This document shows positions 49,511 through 58,250 of a stretch of DNA of 64,000 nt, one piece after another. Below the pieces are notes generated by a model, which did no database searches, was not told the origin of the DNA, and saw only the letters and a list, made by a program, of their open reading frames with translations. This stretch comes from Streptomyces sp. NBC_00414. GTDB taxonomy: Bacteria > Actinomycetota > Actinomycetes > Streptomycetales > Streptomycetaceae. Position 1 is the first letter of the stretch; every line of letters begins with the position of its first letter. Location of the stretch: the NCBI RefSeq assembly GCF_036038375.1, contig NZ_CP107935.1, forward strand, positions 4,898,001 to 4,962,000, written 5' to 3'. Made by a program: the position numbers and the translations under genes.

Positions 49511-50422
49511 TCAGCCCGTGAGCACCAGCTCGGAGCTGATGGTCTCCCACAGTGCGTTGAACCACAGATGCGACTGCTCCACGAACGTCGTGGCCCGCAG
49601 TCCCTCCCCCTGCTCGAAGGCGAACAGCATCGACTGGGTCCCCTCGGCGTCGTACGTCTCCAGGTACTCACTGTCGAACTCCGCGTCCCGCCGCGACAGC
49701 GTGTAGTACGCGAAGAGCGCCTCCGCCTCGTTGAGCAGGTACAACTTCACCGGCGGGGTGAACGGCAGGGCCCTGAAGGTGATGTGCACGTCGATGCCGT
49801 GCGTCGCCCGTAACGCCAGCAGGTTGTGCTTCAGGACCTGGCCCTGGGCGTTGCGCTGGGCCAGCCACCGGCGCCGCACCCGCTCCCCGTCCTCCGTCGC
49901 GTCCACCGCCGCCGGAAAGGCGAGATCGATGTCGCGGGACGGCAGGAGCACGCGGACGTCGATCCTGGCCGGTTTCAATCGGCCCTCGTGGATGAGGCGC
50001 AGTGGTTCGCCCATCGCGAGCGTCAGGGAGACGGCCGTCAGGCACAGGGCGTCGATCTCCACGTGGGGCGCCGAGAAGGCGGCCGTGATCCGTGAGGACA
50101 GTGCCACCATGGTGGTCCGCGGAGGAGCCGCCGGCCCGGTCAGAGCCTTGTCCACGTCCTCTGCGACGGTCGCCGGACTCCCCTTGGAGATGTTGGACAG
50201 CAGGTTCTCCGACTGCAGTATGCGCAGCGCCTGCCGTACGGTCCCGCGCTCGACCCCGAACTCGTCGGCCAGCCTGGCCTGGGTGGGCATGCGTTCTCCC
50301 GCCCGCAGCTCACCCGACAGAATCCGGCTGCGCAGCTCGGCGGCCACCTCTCGGTGTGACATCTGTGGCCGCTGTGACCTGTTCCGCCCGTTGACGGCGA
50401 CGTGTTCCGGGTCCACGGCCAA
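49511..50422 (-). CDS. devE: GntR family regulator, DevA paralogue (DevE)
   Basis: 303 residues. Winged helix: VAAELRSRILSGELRAGERM...RLADEFGVERGTVRQALRIL, nearly identical to DevA in the recognition helix. The effector domain follows the same plan (IDVRVLLPSRDIDLAFPAAV; PPVKLYLLNEAEALFAYYTL). In S. coelicolor a second DevA-like gene, devE, lies just beside devA; this gene fits by position. The near-identical recognition helix and operator predict cross-talk with DevA. Confidence 0.8.
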   Translation of the reverse strand: MAVDPEHVAVNGRNRSQRPQMSHREVAAELRSRILSGELRAGERMPTQARLADEFGVERGTVRQALRILQSENLLSNISKGSPATVAEDVDKALTGPAAPPRTTMVALSSRITAAFSAPHVEIDALCLTAVSLTLAMGEPLRLIHEGRLKPARIDVRVLLPSRDIDLAFPAAVDATEDGERVRRRWLAQRNAQGQVLKHNLLALRATHGIDVHITFRALPFTPPVKLYLLNEAEALFAYYTLSRRDAEFDSEYLETYDAEGTQSMLFAFEQGEGLRATTFVEQSHLWFNALWETISSELVLTG

Positions 50423-50502
50423 ACCCTACAACTTCGCGCCATCTTTGGGCAGTTACAGAGAAGGTGGTTATGAGACGCATCCAAACGGAGATAACTTCAT
50501 TG

Positions 50503-50519
50503 AAGTTGGTCACCAACTT
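50503..50519. promoter_or_regulatory. Candidate DevE/DevA operator
   Basis: AAGTTGGT-C-ACCAACTT, perfect 8-base arms with a 1-base centre, in the gap between devE and the module 3 peptide gene. It matches the site at 49081-49096. Confidence 0.75.
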
Positions 50520-50627
50520 GAGCAACATGGTCAGGCTTCCGGGGGGTTGGCTGCCAGAGTCGCACCAGGCGACCAGGCGGATCGGTCCCAGCGGGGGTCC
50601 GCCTCCCCGTCCCGAAGGAGGGACCGC

Positions 50628-50813
50628 ATGCCGCTCATCGCCATCGTCGTAGCCGCCCTCGCCATCGGCCTGGAGCAGTTGCTCCAGAACAAGTACGGGG
50701 TGATGGGCGTCGTCGCCTTCGTCGCCCTCGCCATCGGCATCAAGGCCAAGAACTCAATGATCGGCGGCATCGGGGCAGTGATCCTCGTGCTGCTGCTCGC
50801 CCAGTCCGGCTGA
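50628..50813 (+). CDS. Small two-helix membrane protein, module 3
   Basis: 61 residues with GAAGGAGG upstream of ATG at 50628. Helix 1 MPLIAIVVAALAIGLEQLLQ, middle NKYGVMGVVAFVALAIGIKA, then a C-terminal helix (IGAVILVLLLAQSG). The layout and conserved EQ, YG, G and GAV residues match module 2. It is divergent from devE with a perfect operator in between. Confidence 0.78.
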   Translation: MPLIAIVVAALAIGLEQLLQNKYGVMGVVAFVALAIGIKAKNSMIGGIGAVILVLLLAQSG

Positions 50814-51010
50814 TCGGGCCTCACCCGCCCGACAGTCCGGCCGACCGGGTTCCCTTCCGGAGGGGAGCCGGGAGCCCGGTCGGCCCGCACCACCGCGGAC
50901 AGGCACACCGCCCGCGGCAGCACGGAAAACAACTGAATCGCTACGGATGAACGGAACGAAGCAGCCAAGGAACGGAGCGGACGGAACGAACGGCGGAACA
51001 GGGAAGGGAA

Positions 51011-52267
51011 TCAGAAGATGTCCGGGCACCACGGTCGCCTGGACGTACGCAGCAGGGCGTCGGCCACCAGGGCGGCGCCCGCTCGTTCTTCCCGGACCCG
51101 GCCCAGCGCCGCGAGCCGGACCGCGGACTCGCCCCCGAGCCACAGCGCTCCCAACTCGCCCACTTCCAAGGTGAGTTCGGCGCTCCCGGTGGTCCGGGTA
51201 CAGCTCGCGCCCTCGGGGGAGGCATCCAGCCGGTACCGGCCCCCGGCCGACCCCTTCTCGTCGACCACCTCCAGGACGAGGGCGCCCGTCGCCCCGTACG
51301 TACGCGCTTCCAGCGCCGCCACGACGTCCAGGATCCGTACCCACAGCCAGTCCGCCTGTGAGGTGATCGCCGCCGCGCGCGGGTCCGGCAGCAGATGCGG
51401 CAGCAGATCGTCCGGAGCCCGCAGGCCCGTCTTCACGCCCGTGACCCAGTCGATCGAGCAGACGTACCGCCACAGCGCCCGTTCGGCGGCCGGCGAGACG
51501 GCGATCATGTCCGTGACCTTCGCGGTCTGCAGCGGCTGCTTCGCGTCCCCCCAGCGGTCGTCCACGGTGTACGTGAGCAGGCCTTCGGCCTCCCCCCGCG
51601 CACCGCGGTACACGGCGTGGAACGGCTCGGTCCACGTGACCCCGTGCCGTACCAGCGCACCGGTGGCGAGCTGCCACCAACGCTCGCTCCGGTCGATCGC
51701 GCCCGGCTGCGCCCGCCTGAACCGCTCGTACAGCTCCGGCCCGGTCTTGCGTACGTCGTCGCCGTCCACCAGATCGATACGGCCCCCGTCGTCGGGGCCG
51801 GCCAACCGGGGGTCGAGCCCCGACCGCGGGACGTCGATCGTCCACTCGGCGGCCGTCGTCGCCGGCCCGAACCCGTACCGGCCGTAGATCGGGTACTCCG
51901 CGGCGATCAGCGTCGCCACGACGTCACCGCGCTCCTTCGCGGCGGCCAGGTCCTGGGCCATCATCCGCGTCAGGACGCCCCGCCGACGGTGGGTCGAGGT
52001 CACGGTGACGCTCGTGATCGCGTCGGCCCGCACGGCCGCCCCGCCCACCGCCGTGATCTCCTGCGCGAACGACCGGAAGGTCCCCACGCACCGCTCGCCG
52101 TCGAAGGCCCCCAGCGTCCGCTCGGGCACGATGTAGGTGGCGCGGTCCGCGAGCTCGGCCTCCGACACGCTCGGCGGGCGCAGGAACCCGGTGTTCACCG
52201 CGCGGACCCAATCCGGGATCTCGTCGTCACGGATGGGCCGTACGTCGATGTCCTGGCGTGATCTCAT
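51011..52267 (-). CDS. Eis-like GNAT N-acetyltransferase
   Basis: 418 residues, the usual length of the Eis family: an N-terminal GNAT domain with ITSVTVTSTHRRRGVLTRMM (acetyl-CoA loop) and EYPIYGRYGFG, a second GNAT-like domain and a C-terminal SCP2-like domain. The terminal residue is Phe (CPDIF), as expected for Eis enzymes, whose C-terminal carboxylate is catalytic. Eis proteins acetylate amines, including aminoglycosides; the substrate here is unknown. Confidence 0.88.
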   Translation of the reverse strand: MRSRQDIDVRPIRDDEIPDWVRAVNTGFLRPPSVSEAELADRATYIVPERTLGAFDGERCVGTFRSFAQEITAVGGAAVRADAITSVTVTSTHRRRGVLTRMMAQDLAAAKERGDVVATLIAAEYPIYGRYGFGPATTAAEWTIDVPRSGLDPRLAGPDDGGRIDLVDGDDVRKTGPELYERFRRAQPGAIDRSERWWQLATGALVRHGVTWTEPFHAVYRGARGEAEGLLTYTVDDRWGDAKQPLQTAKVTDMIAVSPAAERALWRYVCSIDWVTGVKTGLRAPDDLLPHLLPDPRAAAITSQADWLWVRILDVVAALEARTYGATGALVLEVVDEKGSAGGRYRLDASPEGASCTRTTGSAELTLEVGELGALWLGGESAVRLAALGRVREERAGAALVADALLRTSRRPWCPDIF

Positions 52268-52339
52268 GCGCCCACGCTAGGCATACGGTCCGAAGGCTGT
52301 CCTGCGGATTTCCGCGCCTCGCGCCCGGCGCCCGGCCGA

Positions 52340-52978
52340 TCACATGAGCAGGTCGTCGACCTGGGCCTCGCCCTCGCGGTATCTGCGGGCGATCTCCGCG
52401 CTGCAGTCGTCGGCCGTCCGCTGCAACTGCTGCCGCCGCCGCGAGACCTGCTGCTCGTACCGCACGAGCCGCCCCATCGCGGTGCTCAGCTCCAGGTCCG
52501 TACGCGCCTCCAGGTCGGACAGCTCGACCTCGGAGAGCATCTCGGCGGCCAGCAGCCGGTACTCCTCGCTGTACGGCGTCCCCACGGTCACGTGCCGCGC
52601 CGACGAGCGGTGTCTGGCGGGTCCGTCCGTCAGGATCTCCGACAGCCGTGCGACGACCGACCCCTCCCCGGCGACCAGCGGCCCGTGGCCGTCGTCCCGG
52701 CCCTCCCGGGAGCCCGTACGCCGTCCCACCTCGGCCCGCAGGATGTCGATCCGCCCCTGCAACAGCCGCCGTACATAACTCAGATCGGCCTCGTCCCGCT
52801 GCGCGTCCCTGCGCAGGCCGCGCAGTTCGGGCAGGAGCAGGACGCCCAGCTCGGGCGTGGGCTCCGGCATCGGACTGTCCGTTCGCTGGGTGGGCGGACG
52901 CGGCGCCGACGATGACGGCGGCTCCCCCCGGATCAGCGAGACGAACCCGGGTGACTGCCCCGTACTCGGTGTGCTCAT
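52340..52978 (-). CDS. rsiG: RsiG, c-di-GMP-dependent anti-sigma-WhiG factor
   Basis: 212 residues from ATG at 52978. Two copies of the c-di-GMP binding pattern E-x3-S-x2-R-x3-Q-x3-D are visible: EADLSYVRRLLQGRID in the first helix and EQQVSRRRQQLQRTAD in the second. This pair of motifs is diagnostic for RsiG, which holds sigma WhiG when bound to c-di-GMP and so controls spore formation. The N-terminal ~50 residues are disordered. Confidence 0.92.
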   Translation of the reverse strand: MSTPSTGQSPGFVSLIRGEPPSSSAPRPPTQRTDSPMPEPTPELGVLLLPELRGLRRDAQRDEADLSYVRRLLQGRIDILRAEVGRRTGSREGRDDGHGPLVAGEGSVVARLSEILTDGPARHRSSARHVTVGTPYSEEYRLLAAEMLSEVELSDLEARTDLELSTAMGRLVRYEQQVSRRRQQLQRTADDCSAEIARRYREGEAQVDDLLM

Positions 52979-53181
52979 GTGCCTCAACCGTCCCCTCGAC
53001 CGGCGCGTGTGAGCATCGTGCCACCCCAAGTGGCCGCTATGTGACCGAGTGCCCCCGATCGGCCCCAGATGGACTGTTAAGGATCAATAAGAAACACCCC
53101 GTACGGAGGTCGCACGGCGGCCGTCCCGAGGCCGTACGGGGGTGTGCCGCGGTCGGCGGGGCGCACGGCATGATGGTCCGC

Positions 53182-53607
53182 ATGCGTGCGGTGGTGCAGA
53201 GAGTGGACGGCGCGAGCGTCGTCGTGGACGGTGAGACGGTCGGGGAGATCAGCGGCGAGGGACTGTGCGTCCTCGTCGGGGTGACCCACGAGGACACGAA
53301 GGAGAAAGCGGCCCAACTGGCCCGCAAACTGTGGTCCGTACGGATGCTGACCGACGAGAGGTCGTGCTCCGACATCGACGCGCCGCTCCTCGTCGTCAGC
53401 CAGTTCACCCTCTACGGGGACGCCCGCAAGGGCCGGCGCCCCACCTGGAACGCGGCGGCCCCCGGCGAGGTGGCCGAGCCCCTCGTGGAGGAGGTCGTGG
53501 CCCAACTCCGTTCGCTGGGCGCGACGGTGGCCACGGGCAGGTTCGGCGCGAAGATGCGCGTCTCCCTGACGAACGACGGCCCGTTCACGGTACTGATCGA
53601 CATGTGA
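53182..53607 (+). CDS. dtd: D-aminoacyl-tRNA deacylase
   Basis: 141 residues starting MRAVVQRVDGASVVVDGE. The catalytic SQFTLYGD motif reads VSQFTLYGDARKGRRP, and the gly-cisPro-type motif is LTNDGPFTVLIDM at the end. It removes D-amino acids mischarged on tRNA. A start a few residues upstream is possible. Confidence 0.96.
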   Translation: MRAVVQRVDGASVVVDGETVGEISGEGLCVLVGVTHEDTKEKAAQLARKLWSVRMLTDERSCSDIDAPLLVVSQFTLYGDARKGRRPTWNAAAPGEVAEPLVEEVVAQLRSLGATVATGRFGAKMRVSLTNDGPFTVLIDM

Positions 53608-53652
53608 GCCCCGGGCCCGAGGGCTCGTACCAGGCCGGTCGGGCCCCGGAGC

Positions 53653-54645
53653 CTACGGCTCGACCACGACCTCCTGGGCGGCGGCCGTCGAGTCGGCCGT
53701 CAGCCGGGCGTCCAGGGGCACGTTCCTCTTGACGAGCGCCAGGGCGATCGGGCCCAGCTCGTGATGGCGTACGGACGTCGTGATGAAGCCGATCTTGCGT
53801 CCCTCGGCCCCCTCGTCCGCGAGGCGCAGCTCCGTGCCGTGCGGCGGCAGGTGGACCTCGCTGCCGTCCAGGTGCAGGAAGACGAGCCTGCGCGGCGGCT
53901 TGCCGAGGTTCTGGACGCGGGCGACGGTCTCCTGGCCGCGGTAGCAGCCCTTCTGCAGATGCACCGCGCTGCCGATCCAGCCCAGCTCGTGCGGGATGGT
54001 GCGGTGGTCGGTCTCGAAGCCGAGCCGCGGCCGGTGCTGCTCGACGCGCAGGGCCTCGTAGGCGAGGAGCCCGACGGCCGGGCCGTGCTTGACGGCGTCC
54101 GCGCCCCCGTCCTCGTCCCCGGCGAAGGACTCCAGATCCGCCCGCGGGAGGAAGACGTCCCGCCCGTACGGCGTCTCGCGTACGACGACACCGTCGGGGA
54201 CCTGGGCGATGGAACCGGCCGGCAGGTGCACGACCGCGAAATCGCCGGTCCGGTCGGCGACCTCGACCCGGTTGAAGAACTTCATCGAGTCCAGGTACGC
54301 GATCAGCGCGTCCTGGGTGCCGGGCTCCACGTGCGCCCAGGTGGTCGTCCCGTCGTCGACGAGATACAGGGCGTGCTCGACATGGCCGTGCGCGGAGAGG
54401 ATCAGCGCCTCGGTGGCCTGGCCGACCGGGAGCTCGCTGACGTGCTGGGTGAGCAGCAGGTGCAGCCAGCTGAGCCGGTCCGGACCGGTGACGGCGACCA
54501 CCCCGCGGTGCGAGAGATCGACGAAACCGGTGCCGTCGGCGAGGGCACGCTGCTCGCGGAACAGGTCGCCGTAATGGGCGGCTACGCCTTCGTCCACTCC
54601 CTCGGCGGGAACGGCACCGGGCAGGGACAGCAGAGGGCTCTTCAT
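53653..54645 (-). CDS. ygfZ: Folate-binding YgfZ/GcvT-like protein
   Basis: 330 residues from ATG at 54645; a GTG two codons earlier is possible. The signature KGCYRGQE occurs in HLQKGCYRGQETVARVQN, and the N-terminal GcvT-fold has HRGVVAVTGPDRLSWLHL. YgfZ proteins use folate and help repair or assemble iron-sulfur clusters. It converges with dtd. Confidence 0.92.
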   Translation of the reverse strand: MKSPLLSLPGAVPAEGVDEGVAAHYGDLFREQRALADGTGFVDLSHRGVVAVTGPDRLSWLHLLLTQHVSELPVGQATEALILSAHGHVEHALYLVDDGTTTWAHVEPGTQDALIAYLDSMKFFNRVEVADRTGDFAVVHLPAGSIAQVPDGVVVRETPYGRDVFLPRADLESFAGDEDGGADAVKHGPAVGLLAYEALRVEQHRPRLGFETDHRTIPHELGWIGSAVHLQKGCYRGQETVARVQNLGKPPRRLVFLHLDGSEVHLPPHGTELRLADEGAEGRKIGFITTSVRHHELGPIALALVKRNVPLDARLTADSTAAAQEVVVEP

Positions 54646-54728
54646 ATCCACACAGCCTACGACCGAGCGGTCGCCGATTTTATTTCCCGGTCCCGGCCGT
54701 ATCCCCTGATACGGGGCGGATACGGGGC

Positions 54729-55217
54729 TTATTTCTCAGTGGTGCCGGGCTTCGCCGCGCAGTCCTCGCAGCGGCCGAAGATCGCGAAGTGCTTCATGTC
54801 GGTGACGAAGCCGAAGTCCTCGCGCAGCTTGGCCGTGAAGTCGGCGGCGACCTCGATGTCCGCCTCGATGACGTTCGTGCAGTCGCGGCAGACCAGATGG
54901 ATGTGATGGTGGCGGTCCGCGAGGTGGTACGTGGGCGCACCGTGCCCCAGATGCGCGTGGGAGACCAGCCCGAGCTCCTCCAGAAGCTCCAGGGTCCGGT
55001 ACACCGTGGAGATGTTGACGCCCGACGCCGTCTTCCGCACTTCCACGAGAAGGTCGTCGGGGGTCGCGTGCTCCAGGGCGTCGACCGCTTCGAGAACGAG
55101 CTGCCGCTGAGGCGTCAGCCGGTAGCCGCGCTGCCGCAGATCGCTCTTCCAGTCGGTACCGGCGTCAGGGCCGGTGCCTGTGTCCGTGCCTTCGGTGCTG
55201 CTTCCAGTGCTGACCAC
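54729..55217 (-). CDS. nur: Nickel-responsive Fur-family regulator Nur
   Basis: 162 residues from GTG at 55217. WKSDLRQRGYRLTPQRQLVL and NISTVYRTLELLEELGLVSH form the winged helix; DRHHHIHLVCRDCTNVIEAD holds the metal-binding His and Cys residues; MKHFAIFGRCEDC is the C-terminal zinc site. The core sequence is that of Streptomyces Nur, which uses Ni to repress nickel uptake and sodF. Compared with the S. coelicolor protein, a ~16-residue Thr/Gly/Asp insert follows the first four residues. Confidence 0.94.
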   Translation of the reverse strand: MVSTGSSTEGTDTGTGPDAGTDWKSDLRQRGYRLTPQRQLVLEAVDALEHATPDDLLVEVRKTASGVNISTVYRTLELLEELGLVSHAHLGHGAPTYHLADRHHHIHLVCRDCTNVIEADIEVAADFTAKLREDFGFVTDMKHFAIFGRCEDCAAKPGTTEK

Positions 55218-55232
55218 ACCGAAAGTCTAGAA

Positions 55233-55808
55233 CTACTTGAAGAAAGCGATCCCGTCGTCCGGCATGTCGTCCGGGAGTGCCTTCGCCCAGCGCTCCACGT
55301 CCTGCGGGCTGACGACCTTCTTGAGCTGCGCCGACATGTACGGGCGGAGCGAGACCTCGGGGGTCTGCTTCTCGCCGACCCACATGAGGTCGCCCTTCAC
55401 ATAGCCGTACAGGCGCTTGCCGCCGCTGTACGGGCCCGAGGCGGCCGTCCGTGCCACCGCGTCCGTGACGATGTCGACCTGGGGCTTCTTGGCGGCCAGC
55501 TCGCCGTACCAGACCTCCACCACACCGTCGTCGCGGACCATCACGACCTCGACCTTGCGGTCCTCGTCGATGCGCCAGAAGCCGGACTCCGACTCCAGCG
55601 GCCGCACCTTGTTGCCCTCGGCGTCGAGGACCCAGGTGTGCGAGTGGTACTCCAGGAAGTCCCGGCCGTCGTGGGTGAAGCTGACTTCCTGGCCGAAGTT
55701 GCACTTCTCTGCGCCGGGGAAGTCGTGAACACCCGCGCCGGTCCACTCGCCGAGCAGGAAGACGAGGGGGACGAGGTCCTTGTGCAGGTCGGACGGGATC
55801 TCGATCAT
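55233..55808 (-). CDS. Nitrobindin-like heme-binding FABP family protein
   Basis: 191 residues. The beta-barrel start holds FLLGEWTGAGV (GxWxGxG motif), FTHDGRDFLEYHSHTWVLD and FWRID, typical of actinobacterial nitrobindins that isomerise peroxynitrite with a heme. The heme-ligand His usual at the C-terminal end is not obvious here, so the heme function is less certain. It lies 15 bases after nur's start side, on the same strand upstream of nur. Confidence 0.82.
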   Translation of the reverse strand: MIEIPSDLHKDLVPLVFLLGEWTGAGVHDFPGAEKCNFGQEVSFTHDGRDFLEYHSHTWVLDAEGNKVRPLESESGFWRIDEDRKVEVVMVRDDGVVEVWYGELAAKKPQVDIVTDAVARTAASGPYSGGKRLYGYVKGDLMWVGEKQTPEVSLRPYMSAQLKKVVSPQDVERWAKALPDDMPDDGIAFFK

Positions 55809-55833
55809 GAGGTCGGCAGTTCCTTGGTGGGGG

Positions 55834-55935
55834 TCAGCGCTGGCCCTGGTACAGCTTCTTCACGGCGAGCCCGGTGAAGGCGAGAACGCCGACGCAGACC
55901 AGGATCAGCAGAGCTTCGAAGAAGTACTCAAGCAC
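55834..55935 (-). CDS. Very small membrane protein
   Basis: 33 residues from GTG at 55935, preceded by GAGGAGC. One membrane helix (FFEALLILVCVGVLAFTGLA) with a basic end (VKKLYQGQR). It lies 25 bases upstream of the nitrobindin-like gene, same strand. Similar tiny proteins occur at this place in other streptomycetes as I recall; function unknown. Confidence 0.65.
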   Translation of the reverse strand: MLEYFFEALLILVCVGVLAFTGLAVKKLYQGQR

Positions 55936-56246
55936 GGGGTGCTCCTCGGGTGACGCGGTGGTGGGCAGTACAGAGCCGGTCCCCACTCTAGACGGGCGGG
56001 GACCGGCTCTCTCTCCGAGGGCCGCCGGACGGCCGCCGGTCAGCCCGGAAGCCGGCTCTGCGGGACCACGGTCTGCTGGAACGGGACCGTCCTCGCGGGT
56101 CCGGCGCAGGGGCGCGCGCAGCACACGGCGGTCCTTCTTCACCTGTGCCCGCGGTGGCGCTGATCATCACGTCGCCCTTGTAGGCGGCTGCGGCCGGCCC
56201 CACGGCCGACGCTCCGGGTTGCAAGGGGGTTGATTACGATTCGGGG

Positions 56247-56609
56247 ATGGCGAAGAAGCTAGTGATCAAGGTGACGGCAGGGGCCGACGCCCCCGAACGC
56301 TGTTCGCAGGCCTTCACGGTGGCGGCGGTCGCCGTGGCCAGCGGGGTGGACGTCTCGCTCTGGCTGACCGGGGAGTCGGCGTGGTTCGCGCTGCCCGGCC
56401 GCGCCGCCGAGTTCGAACTCCCGCACGCGGCCCCGCTGCCCGACCTGCTCGACTCGATCCTGGCCGGCGGCGGTCTCACCCTCTGCACACAGTGCGCGGC
56501 CCGCCGCGACATCTCGGAGAAGGACGTCATCGACGGCGTACGGATCGCGGGGGCGCAGGTCTTCGTCCAGGAGGCCATGGCGGACGGCACCCAGGCGCTC
56601 GTCTACTGA
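56247..56609 (+). CDS. DsrE family protein
   Basis: 120 residues. KLVIKVTAGADAPERCSQAF and VSLWLTGESAWF match the DsrE/DsrF fold; two Cys in LTLCTQCAARRD could carry persulfide. It lies near the sulfurtransferase genes, so a sulfur-relay role is plausible but unproven. Confidence 0.82.
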   Translation: MAKKLVIKVTAGADAPERCSQAFTVAAVAVASGVDVSLWLTGESAWFALPGRAAEFELPHAAPLPDLLDSILAGGGLTLCTQCAARRDISEKDVIDGVRIAGAQVFVQEAMADGTQALVY

Positions 56610-56670
56610 GGACCCCGGATCCGGTACCGAGAACCCCGGGCTCGGTACCGCGAACCCCCGCCCCGGACGG

Positions 56671-56934
56671 TCACTGGCGTCGCCGCTTCTTGCCGTCCAG
56701 CTCGTCCCACCACTCGTCGGACTTGTGGTCGCCCGAGGGGTCGTCCCACCAGCGGTCGTCGGGGCCCCGCCGGTTGGCCGTCATCGCCGCGAGCGGCGGG
56801 ATCACCATCGCCACGACGCACATGCCGACGGCCACGGGGACCGACCAGAGCCGTACGACTCCCCAGGCCAGGACGAACAGCCCGACACACGTCCCCATCA
56901 TGGCGAAGTAGACGTGCCGCCTTCGCGCGTACAT
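56671..56934 (-). CDS. DUF3099 membrane protein
   Basis: 87 residues. Two membrane helices (FAMMGTCVGLFVLAWGVVRL and VGMCVVAMVIPPLAAMTAN) followed by DRWWDDPSGDHKSDEWWDEL, the Trp/Asp-rich tail of DUF3099. Function unknown. Confidence 0.82.
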   Translation of the reverse strand: MYARRRHVYFAMMGTCVGLFVLAWGVVRLWSVPVAVGMCVVAMVIPPLAAMTANRRGPDDRWWDDPSGDHKSDEWWDELDGKKRRRQ

Positions 56935-57078
56935 ATGTCCAGCCTAGACCGGTTCCGGGCAAGCCGAAGGGCCACACCCCGTACCGGAAAGCGTCCAACC
57001 CCCGGGGGTGCGGCCCTTCGGCCGTTCATACGGTGCGAACCGTCGGACGGTTCAGACGGTTCAGGTGAGGCGGGCGGT

Positions 57079-57366
57079 TCAGACGGCGATGGCCACTTCG
57101 GCCAGGCCGCCGGTCTGCGCGACGACCGTACGGTCGGCCGTGCCGCCCGGGACGAGGGCGCGAACGGTCCAGGTGCCCTCGGCCGCGTAGAAGCGGAACT
57201 GTCCGGTCGCCGAGGTCGGGACCTCCGCGGTGAACTCGCCCGTCGAGTCCAGGAGGCGGACGTAGCCCACCACCGGCTCGCCGTCCTTGGTCACCTGACC
57301 CTGGATGGTGGTCTCACCGGGCTTGATCGTCGAGGCATCGGGGCCGCCGGCCTTCGCTCCACACAT
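57079..57366 (-). CDS. sseC: DUF1416 protein SseC
   Basis: 95 residues from ATG at 57366. Starts MCGAKAGGPDASTIKPGETT and forms an Ig-like/carboxypeptidase-regulatory beta sandwich (GYVRLLDSTGEFTAEVPTSA). In mycobacteria the same small gene (sseC) follows the thiosulfate sulfurtransferase gene cysA; here the gap is 38 bases. Function unclear, sulfur-linked by context and regulation. Confidence 0.88.
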   Translation of the reverse strand: MCGAKAGGPDASTIKPGETTIQGQVTKDGEPVVGYVRLLDSTGEFTAEVPTSATGQFRFYAAEGTWTVRALVPGGTADRTVVAQTGGLAEVAIAV

Positions 57367-57404
57367 GTTTCGTTTCCGTCCTTGAGTCCTTGGGGCCTTG
57401 AGGG

Positions 57405-58250
57405 TTACTTGTTGGCGCCGAGCTCGATCGGCACGCCGACGAGGGAGCCGTACTCGGTCCACGAGCCGTCGTAGTTCTTGACGTTCTCGACGCCGAGCAG
57501 CTCGTGCAGCACGAACCAGGTGAGCGCGGAACGCTCACCGATGCGGCACAGGGCGATGGTGTCCTTCGACAGGTCGACCTGCTCGTCCTCGTAGAGTGCC
57601 TTGAGCTCGTCGTCGGACTTGAAGGTGCCGTCGTCGTTGGCGTTCTTCGACCACGGGATGTTGCGCGAGGACGGCACGTGGCCGGGGCGCTGCGACTGCT
57701 CCTGCGGCAGGTGCGCGGGGGCGAGCAGCTTGCCGGAGAACTCGTCGGGCGAGCGGACGTCGACGATGTTCTGCTGTCCGATCGCGGCGACGACGTCGTC
57801 ACGGAAGGCACGGATCGCCTTGTTCTGCGGCTTGGCCTTGTACTCGGTCGTGGCGCGCTCGGGCACCTGCGCACCGTCGACCAGGTCGCGGGAGTCGAGC
57901 TCCCACTTCTTGCGGCCGCCGTCGAGGAGCTTCACGTTCTCGTGGCCGTAGAGCTTGAAGTACCAGTAGGCGTAGGACGCGAACCAGTTGTTGTTGCCGC
58001 CGTAGAGGACGACCAGGGTGTCGTTCGCGATGCCCTTGCCGGAGAGGAGCTTCTCGAAGCCCTCCTGGTCGATGAAGTCACGGCGGACCGGGTCCTGGAG
58101 GTCCTTGGTCCAGTCGATCCGGATGGCGTTCCTGATGTGGTTCTTCTCGTACGCGGACGTGTCCTCGTCGACCTCGACGACGGCCACGTTCGGGTCGTCC
58201 AGGTGCTCCTGGACCCAGTCGGCGTCTACCAGGACGTCACTGCGGCTCAT
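57405..58250 (-). CDS. sseA: Thiosulfate sulfurtransferase (two-domain rhodanese)
   Basis: 281 residues, two rhodanese domains. The catalytic Cys is in IALCRIGERSAL (loop CRIGER, like the CRIGxR loop of bacterial rhodaneses); LYGGNNNWFASYAYWYF and DVRSPDEFSGKLLAP are domain markers. It transfers sulfane sulfur from thiosulfate to thiol or cyanide. In mycobacteria the orthologue is called CysA2. A 26-residue peptide ORF with two Cys codons lies 157 bases upstream. Confidence 0.92.
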   Translation of the reverse strand: MSRSDVLVDADWVQEHLDDPNVAVVEVDEDTSAYEKNHIRNAIRIDWTKDLQDPVRRDFIDQEGFEKLLSGKGIANDTLVVLYGGNNNWFASYAYWYFKLYGHENVKLLDGGRKKWELDSRDLVDGAQVPERATTEYKAKPQNKAIRAFRDDVVAAIGQQNIVDVRSPDEFSGKLLAPAHLPQEQSQRPGHVPSSRNIPWSKNANDDGTFKSDDELKALYEDEQVDLSKDTIALCRIGERSALTWFVLHELLGVENVKNYDGSWTEYGSLVGVPIELGANK

